From Azolla caroliniana (Eukaryota > Polypodiophyta), in assembly GCA_043228905.1 (NCBI GenBank), contig JBHGNT010000007.1, positions 15,810,001 to 15,874,000 on the forward strand: a stretch of DNA of 64,000 nucleotides. Reading direction: 5' to 3'. The notes beneath the pieces were generated by a model. The model was given only the letters and a program-made list of their open reading frames with translations. It did no database searches and had not been told where the DNA came from. Positions 53,690-64,000 of this stretch are shown here, piece by piece. Made by a program: the position numbers and the translations under genes. How positions within the stretch are numbered: position 1 is the first letter of the stretch; each line of letters opens with the position of its first letter.

Positions 53690-54930
53690 GTCTCCATATC
53701 AAGTTGCTAAAGTTTAAGATTTAAACTAGCTTTCAAACATAAAACTACTCGAGTGGAACTCAATTTCACTAGTGAGAAAATATCATCAAAATTAATATCT
53801 TTCTTTTGAATAAAAACCTTCACAGCCAACAACCCTTATATTTTACAAGCTTATCATCACCTATTTTCGCGTTAATTACCCACTTGTTTTTCAAGGTTTT
53901 TCTTCTTGTAGGAAGTTGAACTAAATCAAATGTATTATTTTTCTTTAAACAGTTCATTTCACCATTCATGACTTTTATCTAATTATCTTATTCTCATGGT
54001 TTTTCACATCATAAAAACTCTATGGCTCCTCCTCAACAAGGATCTAGATATAATATGAGCTATGATAACTTATAGATGCTTGTAGTTTTCTAGTTTGTTG
54101 ATTTTAGCCACCTCATATACGTAAGTTAGCTCCCCCTACAATGCTTATTTTGTTGAAATATTAGCATGATTCGTGCCAATCCTATCAACTACAGTACTTG
54201 GCTCATGAACATCCTCATGTTCTTCATCTTGTAGGGAAGCATCTCAATGTGTAGCTTTGTCAATCATGGGAATTGGCTCAAAATCAATTAGAACACCATC
54301 TAGTTGAATGTTTGGTGCTTTTACATTTTCAATATTGTCAATGGTTTGATCCTCAACAAATACTACATAATGACTTGGACTCATTTTTCGTTGCACTGAG
54401 TCATGGGATCTATAACCAAACTCATCTTGGCCGTCATAACCAATAAAAATACATTGTTTTAAATTAAATCTAACTTAGAACTTTTATTTTTAGAACATAC
54501 ACAAAACATTTACAATCAAAGTTACACATATCAATGCTTGTAAGAAACATCCTCATCATACCAAAATCTATTGGGAACATCGCTCTGCAATGAAACGGTA
54601 GGAGATAGGTTAATAACATATGAAATGATACTCAAGGCCTCGCCCCAAAACTGTTTTGACAACTTTGAATAAGAGAGGACATGCCTAACTTTATCCATTA
54701 GAGTTCTATTCATCCTTTCCACCAAGACATTTTTTTAGGGGGTGCATTTTGATGATTGATATGGTGCTCTCAACAATATGCATTGAAGGATCTATACTAT
54801 TTTCCACCATGTTTAGTGTGAATACATTCAACTTCTCCCTATCTCTTTCAATAGAAACATGTAATTCTTTAAGCACATGAAATACTTGAACCTTCATTTT
54901 CAACGTTCAAGCCCTAAGTTTTCAAGAATG
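53690..54930 (-). pseudogene. Copia integrase to RT-linker fragment (broken)
   Basis: MVERMNRTLMDKVRHVLSYS and FWGEALSIISYVINLSPT (54531-54725) are the integrase tail. VLKELHVSIERDREK (54706-54903) precedes them in a shifted frame. The linker and RT start follow leftwards in pieces. No LTR is attached. Confidence 0.8.
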
Positions 54931-55165
54931 GTCATTTGTATAAAAGTAAGGTTTCCTAACTATTTAAGTGGAAACAATGTCTTGTGCGAATGTATGTGAG
55001 AGGAGAGAAGTTGGGAAGAGAGTTAGGGATTTGTTAGTATAAACATTCACAAGAGGGGGGGATGAAGATATTACAAAAAGCTCATTCCTCATCACATTAC
55101 AATAAGCCACTATGGTTGTTGGGATACATCAACCACATTGAATGAGGTCGGTGTTGTCAATAATA
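54931..55165. other. Spacer, nothing recognised
   Basis: AT-rich with one G-run. It could be a leftover LTR edge. Confidence 0.4.
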
Positions 55166-58119
55166 TGTTGAAGAAGATGACTGAGGACTTGACGGGTTGG
55201 CCAATGAGGAGGTTGATGACTTCCTAGATGATCCTCCCACGATCATCCCTCTCTTCGAAATCAATGCCTTACCAACCATCGAGCCATCTAAAGACGAGGA
55301 AGTCACAGAGGAGTCACCACCCTAGGAGGAACCAGATGCAACCACAGTTGCCGAGCTACGTCATGCTCGGGAGGCTTTCGAACGCGAACTCGCCATTTCA
55401 CAACGAGTGAAAGCATCAACCCTGGAAACAATAAACCTCGGTTCGAACGAGAATCCCCGTACGTTACAAATTGCCAATAATCTACCAACCGGAGAACGGG
55501 CATGCCTCGTAAAATTACTCACCGACTACCAGGATGTTTTCGTTTGGTCTTACACCGATATGAAGGGGTTGGATCCTCAATACTACCAACATCAAATTCA
55601 CATCTTACCCGACACTCGGCCGGTTCAGCAGAGGTGCTATAGGATGAACCCCAACTACGCCGCTAAAGTCAAAGAGGAAATTGACAAACTACTCCGAGTG
55701 GGCTTCATTCGCCCTGTTAAACGGGCCACATGGTTGAGCCCGATCGTAGTGGTCCCAAAGAAGAACGGAAAAATCTGCGTCTGCGTCGACTATCGGAAGC
55801 TTAATGCGGCAACAGTCACCGACGGTTTCCCTCTCCCATTCACGGATAGCGTCCTCGACACGGTAGCCGGCCACGAATGCTACAGTTTCCTCGACGGGTT
55901 CAGCAGCTATAACCAGATAAGAATGCACCCGGAGGATCAGGAGAAAACCACTTTGGTCACGGAATGGGGTGTTTTTGTAGTAGAAGTTATGATGTTCGGT
56001 CTAGAAACGGCGCCGACTACGTTCCAGTGCATCATCACCGAAATCTTTCATGACTACATCCCGGCGTTCATGCAAGTCTTTCTCGACGATTTCGCCATGT
56101 ATGGCCATCGACGGGAACACATGACCTAGTTACGACTCTGCCTAGACCGATGTCGCCAAGCTCGATTGAGTTTAAACCCGGCGAAATGTGCGTTCTTAGT
56201 CACCAGCGGCAACCTTCTCGGCCACATTGTCAGTCAAGAAGGCATCGCTATGGACCCGGATAAAGTAAAGGCAATCCTGAATGCCACCGCACCCTCGAAC
56301 GCTAAGGCACCTGGCCGATTTCGCGACACCTTTACACGCGACAATCCATCGCCTTCCTTTCCAATGGACGTCAATCGAGGACACGGCCTATCAGACCCTG
56401 AAACGAATGTTGTCACATGCCCCGGTGGTCCAGTCCCCAGTTTGGTCCGAACCGTTTCATGTCTTCGTAGATGCTTCGGACATCGCCATCGGAAGTGCCC
56501 TGATGCAATGCACACCCCCGAATTGGTATAGGCCCGTGTACTACGCCAACCGACGGCTATCGACCGCGGAAAAGAATTACTCCACCACCGAGCGGGAGGC
56601 CCTCGGTATGATTTATAGCATCAATAAATTTCGGCATTACCTCTTGGGCCGAAAATTTACCTTTCACGTGGATCACTCGGCCCTTCTTTATTTGGTCAAT
56701 AAACAAGCCCTCACCGGATGGTTGGCTCGGTGGATGCTCCTACTACAAGAGTTTGATATCCAGATTCAGCATCGACCCGGGGTACAACATGCCGTCGCCG
56801 ACTACTTGAGCCGTCTTGAGTCAGGAGAACCGGCGAAAACAACGTACGACGAGCTACCGGACGCCAGCCTATTTAACCTAACCACGATACCAGACGATAA
56901 TGGAGATGAATGGATCACGGAGATGACCCATTTTCTCACTACCAGTGTACCTCCCGAGCACATGACCCTTGACACGAGAAAACGCCTAGCAGTGCGTAGC
57001 CGGAATTTTTGCCTCGTCTCGGACATTCTCTACCACAAAGGCTCAGACGGCATATAGCGCCGAGCGATTCAGCAATTCGAGAAGAACGCCGTTCTTCAGG
57101 AAGCCCACCAGGGAGTAGCTGGGGGGCACTACGCCGGGGATTCCACGGCAAGGAAAGTTTGGGAAAGTGGATTGTGGTGGCCGACAACGAAGAAAGATGC
57201 TCACGAGTTTTGCCGGCAGTGCGATTTGTGCCAACGACTAGGGCAACCAATGGAACAGTCACGGATGCCACACCAGCCGATTCTTCCGTTGGACCCATTT
57301 CAAAAATGGGGTTTGGATTTTGTAGGCCCTTTCAAACCACCCACGGCCCGAACAGGGAATAGGTATATTATCGTTGCCACGGATTACTGCACCAAATGGG
57401 TCGAGGCTAAGGCACTCCGAGATAACACGGCGGCATCCACGGCTAAATTCGTGTACGAGCACCTCTGGTGCCGTTACGGATGCCTAATCGAGCTCGTTAG
57501 TGATCAAGGTGGGCACTTCATCAATCATATAATACGTGATCTTACACACCACTACGCGGTGGGGCACAAGAAAAGCACACCATACTACCCGCAGGCGAAC
57601 GGCTTGGCGTAATCGACCAATAAAATCCTCCAAACCATACTGAAGAAGATCGTCAATGAAAACAGGACCGATTGGGATGACAAACTCCAGAGCGCGTTGT
57701 GGGCGTATCATACGACTTTCAAAACAAGAATCCAATCAACCCCCTTTCGAATGGAGTTCCAAGTCCTGAGCCTCCGAGTTCAAGTCAAAGCACGGCTCCC
57801 CGAGGCCCAATCCGAGCAATACCGGCTGGAACAACTCCTCGAACTCGGCGAAGATAGGATAGAGAGTATGGCCCAGCTGGAACAACGCCAACGACAACGC
57901 AAGGCTTTCGTGGATCGACATCGACACGGGCTGGAGAAGGAGCTCACCATCGGCAAACCAGTTCTTCTTTTTCAAACATGACTCGGGTCAATGCCAGGAA
58001 AATTAAGATTTCGGTGGACTGGTCCATTCTGGATTATCGACGAGTTCAACGGGACGTTCCAGCTCCGCACACTCGCCGGCGACACTGTCAAAAGCTGGGC
58101 CAATGGTTTCCGACTTTGA
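55166..58119 (+). pseudogene. Ty3/gypsy pol: RT, RNase H, integrase (few stops)
   Basis: The order is a charged linker (AREAFERELAISQRV), RT (VVVPKKNGKICVCVDYRKLN, FMQVFLDDFAMYG), RNase H (VFVDASDIAIGSALMQ, FTFHVDHSALLYLVNKQ) and integrase (GGHYAGDSTARKVW, CDLCQRL, WGLDFVGPFKPP, VSDQGGHF, YYPQANGLA), then the C-terminal domain (RFRWTGPFWIIDEFNGTFQL). It lacks a chromodomain, gag and visible LTRs. Stops are TAG 56127, TAG about 57056, TAA about 57609, TGA 57979, plus a frameshift near 56310. Overall it recalls the Athila/Tat side of gypsy, with low confidence. Confidence 0.85.
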
Positions 58120-58743
58120 CCATATCGAGGGACTACACCACCCAACCCGTTTACCGAGGCACACGGCACAAACGAGTTTCAGGAGACCACCACGGAGGAG
58201 GCCACGTGTCCCCCTGAATAAGGACTCACCCACCTTCTTGAGATTAATAAAAATAGTAGTAGGTAGGATTAACCATAGTTTAGCCACCGATTAGCTACAC
58301 CTACACCACACACCTAGGCACCCACAATTTTAGGAGCACCCCTCGCCACCACTCATTTAGTCCCTATTTAAGCACATGCAAAGCACTAGAAGCACCCCAC
58401 TCACCTTCAGGACGCATGGTGCTAGTCACTTATTATGGCACCCACGACTCTGAATCTTCAGGATTCGCTTCAGGCACAAAACCCTAGGAGTAAGTTACTA
58501 AAACCGTTTCCAAAACACAGCACAGACACATAAGTTCATTATCGCTCCCCATCTCCATCGCTCTCAAGCTCAGAAACCCCGTCTCGCCCTCATCGTGCTA
58601 AACGCTCTTGCTCTCAAGCCCTCTTTCGCTCTCATAACCCCTCTGTTGGACTTCCCCTTCCTGTTGTTCCTCCTGTGTCTCACCCTCGCCTCATCACTCT
58701 TCATCACGCTTCCACACAGCCGAACCCCATCTCCATCTCCACC
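58120..58743 (+). promoter_or_regulatory. Spacer between pol and downstream ORF
   Basis: No coding sequence is visible. TATTTAAGC near 58366 could be a TATA box, and AGTAAGT near 58490 a splice donor, for expression of the reading frame that follows. Both are guesses from short motifs. Confidence 0.3.
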
Positions 58744-61615
58744 ATGCCTCTTACCGCTTCAACAGAAACCCGTGCCTGGCTCCAGGAACGAGGAATGGGC
58801 GGTTACCTAAAGATCATCGATGCCCCCGCGCACCCAGATGGCCAAGGTGTGGCTAAACGTATAACTCCCGGAGCCATCACCAACAACGTGCTTTGGGCTA
58901 TTTTGGACCTGCAACGGGGAGGGGACCATGAGGTCGACATACCCTTGGCATCAAAGATGAAGGCGTACTTCGGTGAGTACTCAGCCTCAGGGAAGGCATA
59001 TTGCACGTATGGCGGTCCCAACAGAGCTTTCGGGGAGATTGCTCGTATATTAATGGAGTATGCGTTTGTGCATACGAACCCAACGAGCATGCCGCAGAAC
59101 AAGGCAGCCATCATCATCAACGCGTATGAAGGAAATAGAATCGATTGGGGGATCATCACAGGCGAGGGACTCCGCGCCGCCTTAGCTTCATTTAAGTCCG
59201 GTAAGAAGATGTTGTCTGTTCTTACCCAATTTTTGATGGTTCTATACCCACCCTCTTCTCTTCCTTCCCCTCGCACACTCACGTCCCCACCACCACCACG
59301 AAGGCAAAGAGAGAAATTCGTTGCCATCATCCACGAAGCATGGGAGGAGCCCACATCGCCTTCACCTCTTGCGGCCGAGCAAAACCCCGCATCTGCACCA
59401 CCACCCACCCAACCCCAACAAAAAAGGGCAGTTTCCGAGACCTGCCAAGAATGGAAGGAGGAGGTAGCCACGGAAGACAACACAGCCGATGACGTCACTA
59501 TTCGACAGCCAACGTCTCGCCCCTCAGTAACGTCCCCAGGGCCTAGCCCACGCCCCAACACACAGCAAACTGCACCACCATGACCCCAGAAAAGGAAGCA
59601 GGCGGAGGAAACGACACTACCGGCCCCGAAACCCCAAACACAGCCGAGCAAGAGAAGACGGCTTAACCGTGAGTCCTCGAAAGAACAGAAAGAGCCACAA
59701 CAGGAGCAAGCCTTAGTTGTCAGACAAAGCAACCTAGCCATCATCCCTGAGGAGGCATCGCTGAACCAGGGAAAGATCGAGCATGGGTAGACAATGCAGA
59801 TCTCGGAGGATGAAGTCCCCGGGTATAAGGACCTCCCCGCGGAGGCTTACTAATTTAGTGCGCTCCTACGCCTCGGCACGACTTCGAGCTGGTCGACTTC
59901 CTCGCTAGAGCCCAAGTCGCGGCAGCCGCTCGAATGGCGGAGGAGCACGCCGAAACAACAATGATTCAACGCGCGCTAATAGGTGAAATTGAGCCCCAGG
60001 AGGACAGGGCTTTACAAAAAATCGGGAGAAAGAAGCACGCAAAACAGGCCGCTATCCTCATGGAGGTCCCCGAGTTGAACACGGCCCTTATCGAGGCATA
60101 TAGGGACATTGGATCGCACTACACGGGCAGCCAAAGACATGGCCCAAAAGATAAAAATAGCTCAAAAACACACTAAGATGGCTACAGAATTATGGCACGC
60201 TACGAACCAGAAGCTGGCAGCCTAGGAGCAAAACCGGCCGGAACAACAACTCTTGAGCCTTCTAGTCACGACCACCGAGGCCCTCCCAGCGCCTCCACGC
60301 ATAACAATGATGGATGAAAGCACCATCACCGACTCAATCCTAATGGTGCAGGCCAGTACACAAACGAACTCGTTACAAATGGTCGATGCCTGCACAACAA
60401 CCGAGGCAGCCCCGCCCATGGAAAAGACCGAGATACCACCCAACGAGGTGGCAACCCAGACAGAACCCCCGCTCCAGGATTACCGCGCGGAGCTTAAAGA
60501 AGAACAACGGCGAACCGAGAGACACGAACAACGGCATCAAGAGGCGATGGCTCGCCCAAAAGAAGAAGCTTCCAAGTAGATGGCCGAGATTAGAGCCCAG
60601 GCCGACCAAAGGATACACGAGCACAACGAAGCACTGGGCCGGGTACAAGCACAAGCCGCGGGCAAAGAAGCCGAACTCAAAAGCAAGCTAGAGGAATACA
60701 CAGCCACAGTGGTGAAGAAAGAGAAGGAGGTTCTAGACCTACAGGCCGCGCTCGACAATGCGAAAGACTGGAACCATTGGCAGGAGGAAAGAAATCACCT
60801 ACGGGAGGAGAGGATGATCGCGGAGAATGCCGAGCTGCAGAGTCAGCGTATGACCCTTAAAGAAATGGCTAACGAGTTTTTCATCAAATGCAAGCTACTT
60901 TCGGAGCAAAAAGACGAATTATCGGATTCCTACTTCGCCCTACAAGAAGAGAGAATCGTCGAACGGGAACAAATCCAGGCCACGTGTCGAAAAGAACGAG
61001 AGCAAGCCACCGAAGAACTCACCAAGCGTTACGAGCAGGCTCTCTAGCTCGTAACCGCGGATGCAAAGAACACTCAAGCCATCTATGAGCTAAGAGCACA
61101 GAAGATTCAGGCCGAGGTCGACAGCTTAAAATAGGAATTAGCAGCCATCCGAGCACAGCTCGGCATGGATGAGACACGCATCAGAATACTGATCGAGAAA
61201 CAACGCCAGCACCTTACCAAAAAGGTCGAGGAAACATTAAGTCGCGCAGGAGACGAATGGGCAGCCCAAGCTGCCGAATTGCATATTTTACGCGCTGACG
61301 CTGAGAACCGACGGAAGGAGGGCCGCGTCTTCTACAAAATGGACGAAGCCAGCATACAAAACCTCCGTGCAGATTTAACTGAGGATTACCAATCCTTGGC
61401 AAAATCTCACACCACGGCAATCGAGCAAATAATGGAGGACTTCAATGACGGTTAGATGTTGTTTCGCCTGGAAGCAGAAGCCTTCGAACGAGAACGACTC
61501 GCAGCCATCCCCACCAACCCTCGAACGGCCACAGAGCAGAAGGAAGAACCTTCCAGCAAGGAGATCACGAACTATTTGAACTCTGAAATCCGATATCATA
61601 TGAGGACAATATGAG
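58744..61615 (+). pseudogene. Long coiled-coil ORF downstream of gypsy pol (broken)
   Basis: It starts MPLTASTETRAWLQERGMGG. A folded N-terminal part of about 160 residues (HEVDIPLASKMKAYFGEYS, NPTSMPQNKAAIIINAYEG) is followed by a Pro-rich linker. Then come some 500 residues of Glu/Gln/Arg/Ala-rich coiled coil (LQEERIVEREQIQATCRKE), ending at NYLNSEIRYHMRTI. Stops at 59581, about 59788, 59850, about 60223, 60577, 61045, about 61132 and 61453 are mostly TAG where Gln fits; one frameshift lies near 59860 and another near 60120. No membrane segment is visible, so it is not an obvious envelope-like gene. Confidence 0.65.
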
Positions 61616-62189
61616 CCTTTTGATTCATGTGGGTGCTCTTGTTTGCCCGTGCATGACTTCTACCACAACTTTACTTTTGCCTTCATGTCTCTTGTTGTGT
61701 ATTTCAAAACTTAGATTTTATTATGTCATATCATAGCCTACTTTGTTGGCTTCGATTCAACTATTTGAACTCTGAAATATGATAATATGTTGAAGAATAT
61801 GATTGAGGACCTGTCAATTAGTCTAGAAAACAACACAAGTAGTGAAGAAGATTTGCACTATGATGAGAATCAAGAAGTAGATAGTTGCACGAAGAGAGAG
61901 AGAGAGATGTGATCGAAGAGACTATCTTACATTAACCTTCGATCATACTTTACAACGCTTAGTTTCTCACTTATATAGTTAGGGTAACTTAGCCCTAATT
62001 GTGAGAATGTTTTCACACTAGGATACAAGTTGATAGAGTGGGACTTTTAGCCCAATAGTCGGCAAATCCAACACACGTTGTCCATAGCTCATTGAGAATT
62101 GTCCCAGCTTGTCAACTCTAAGTGTCTTTGGTGAATAATTTCAATGGTCTACACAACGGTGCTAACATGTTGGAGATCAATGTCTCATA
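61616..62189. repeat. Element edge with short direct repeats
   Basis: 'aactatttgaactctgaaat' occurs at 61571-61590 and 61759-61778. A stretch starting 'aatatgttgaagaatatgat' (61783) resembles 55168-55200 on the other side of the gypsy. Otherwise no gene is seen. Confidence 0.5.
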
Positions 62190-63700
62190 ATTCAATCAAC
62201 TCTTGGATCTAGTGGTAGTGCACCTCAATTGGCTTAGTTCGAGCATGAAACATGAGATTTCATGCAAGTTGGATGCTATTGAGGATGTCATAAGAAACAA
62301 GTATAGGTTCTTCAACCAATTCATTCAAATCCTTCAACATTATTTGGAGCCAGATGGCTTCACATGCATCTTTAGTTACATGCATATACTCTTCTCATGT
62401 GCTCTATAGTGCAACCGTGGGTTGCTTCTTACTACCCAAAGAATGCTCCACATTTAAGTGAGAACACAAATCTAGATGTCGATTTGTGATGTGTATTGTT
62501 TTCAACCCAATCCACATCTCTATATCTTTCTAGTTGAATCGGCATGTCATTCTTCTTATAGAAGAGTCCTTGATCGAGGGTGTCGTTGACGTATTGTAAT
62601 ACCCATTTCACACAATTCACGTGAAAGTTTCTTCGTCTTTACATGAATTGGATTAGAAGATTGATCGACAGTTCACGTTAGGTCTAGTGATAGTTAGATA
62701 GATGAGACTCCCAATTATTTTCGTAGACTATATAGCCTCACACGCGTTGCCAGATTCTTCGTGCAACTTTAAGCTGTGATCAAGAGGGGTTGAGATGGGC
62801 TTAGACTTAGACGTGTAGAATTTGAATAATAGGTTAAAAATGTAATGGCGTTTTGTGAGTAAGATCTCGATGGTTGTTCGGATGACTTCTATTACTAAGA
62901 AGTAATGGAGCTCGTTCAGAAGTAATGGAGCTCGTTCATATCCTTCATCTCGAACTTGCTAGAAAACCGTGTTTTCACTTGCTTGATCGCATCGAGGCTT
63001 TTTCCTTATATAACTAGGTCGTCCACATAGAAGATGATAAAGAGCGGGCCTCGTCAACTATTTTGAACATACAATGAGTTAACATACTTCAAAATTGATT
63101 AGATGAAGATATTGGATTACCTTGGAGTGCCACGTCCTTGGAGCTTGTTCCAAGTCATAGACAAACTTCTTTAGTTTGCATACTTCACGTGGGGATGCTT
63201 TAGACTTCAATGCAAGCGGATGTAGCATGTACATTTCTTCTTCCAGCTCACCCTAGAGGAAAGCATTCTTCACGTCCATTTGGTGAAGATGTCATCCTTT
63301 AGTTGTCTTAATCGCTGGAAAAGTGAATATTGTTAACATTTTTCCCATTGGGGCAAATGTCTCCTCGTCAATCCCATGTGTTTCAGCGTAGCCTTTTGCT
63401 ACGTGTCGGGCTTTGTATCGCTTGATGGTGCCATCGACATTGTACTTGATTTGGTAAACCCATTGGCAACTGATTACCTTCTTTTTCTTCAAAGGACGGG
63501 AAAAGGTCCCATGTGTGATTGTTGACCAATGCATGGATCCCCTCCATGGCTTCCATCTAATTGAGAATATCAACCTCCTTTGGCGAAGCTTTTTGGCTCC
63601 TGAACAATTGCCACATTCATCATGTAACCGAACCTCATGATCAGGTTCTTCTATCGAGTTGATTGGCAAAACTTCTCATTTCACAATTTAAACCCTTCCT
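62190..63700 (-). pseudogene. Copia reverse transcriptase and RNase H (broken)
   Basis: RT on the right (63292-63669) reads VISCQWVYQIKYNVDGTIKRY, KARHVAKGYAETHGIDEETF. RNase H on the left includes VKWVLQYVNDTLDQGLFY and STSRFVFSLKCGAFFG (62432-62620), with further pieces (CEAIWLQ-like, FHARTKPIEVHYH) down to about 62190. Many stops and shifts. Confidence 0.8.
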
Positions 63701-63726
63701 TACTCTTGGTGTCTACACAATGGGTA

Positions 63727-63925
63727 CACCAAACGCCTTGTCGATCGATCAGGGCAAGCTTTTGGAATCGCTATTGTTGAAGGCCATGTTACTGATTTTA
63801 TCTTCGAGTGTCTTCATAACTCCTGGTGTTCACGTGATGGAAACACCAAACACATTGTCGATCGATCAGGGCAAGCTTTTGGAATCGCTACTATTGAAGG
63901 CCATGTTATCCATTTCATATTTGGG
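63727..63925. repeat. Direct duplication of about 110 bp
   Basis: 'cgatcgatcagggcaagctt' and 'ttggaatcgct' with 'ttgaaggccatgtta' occur in two successive copies at the right edge of the window, upstream of the copia RT. Confidence 0.8.
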
Positions 63926-64000
63926 CATTTTCGACTTGCCTTCAATTTGTCGATCTTGGGTTCGTGGTGCTACCATGTCCGTGTCATTGTGGTTCAAGCT

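Noticed and set aside
58803-59744. 313-codon minus-strand ORF
   Set aside because: It is antisense to the coiled-coil frame at 58744-61615 and shows only the mirror of its codon bias.
58744-61615. Envelope-like gene
   Set aside because: No signal peptide, membrane segment or cleavage site is visible; the sequence is mostly soluble coiled coil.

Overview
The window looks like transposon-packed nuclear DNA of a land plant. Supporting signs are Ty1/copia and Ty3/gypsy polyproteins, a chromodomain gypsy, initiator-Met-tRNA primer sites, GT-AG introns, and nonsense mutations concentrated at CAG and CGA codons, as expected from plant-type CHG and CG methylation. I see no ordinary host gene. A transposon family seldom annotated in seed plants hints at a bryophyte, lycophyte or fern, with low confidence.

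Layout. 1-10697: a decayed minus-strand chromovirus, split at its protease by a young, intact minus-strand Ty1/copia element (3527-8953, 5-bp target duplication). 10700-11710: a fragment of that same copia family. 12300-19557: remains of an old DNA transposon (plus-strand transposase relic, minus-strand gene relics). 19520-24300: a decayed plus-strand copia. 24455-25337: a captured ornithine cyclodeaminase / mu-crystallin-like (SARD4-type) pseudogene between two related LTR-like sequences. 28029-30068: a copia gag-integrase relic containing a 750-bp solo LTR. 30090-50737: a minus-strand copia relic, split by a plus-strand Ty3/gypsy element (31729-49511, target duplication CCGA), which is itself split by a 10.4-kb DNA transposon (38068-48483). 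51498-52366: a foldback element holding an integrase scrap. 52420-54930: more LTR and copia debris. 55166-61615: a gypsy pol followed by a very long coiled-coil reading frame. 62190-64000: another minus-strand copia.

The most novel object is the DNA transposon at 38068-48483. It has inverted termini, a plus-strand DDE-type transposase gene with one intron (three disabling lesions) and two apparently undamaged minus-strand genes: a five-exon 570-aa protein with a RING-like zinc cluster, and an FCP1/NIF-like phosphatase-fold protein lacking the catalytic Asp. The 14-bp palindrome TAGCTAATTAGCTA occurs just inside both ends, between the convergent genes, and in dense arrays in one intron of each strand's gene. 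The relic at 13.0-14.2 kb is a diverged homologue with an intron at the same position, which supports the gene model and shows that the family has been in this genome for a long time.

Other notable features are perfect heat-shock-element arrays upstream of the TATA box in the chromovirus LTRs and tRNA-like A-box/B-box modules lying antisense in several unrelated LTRs.
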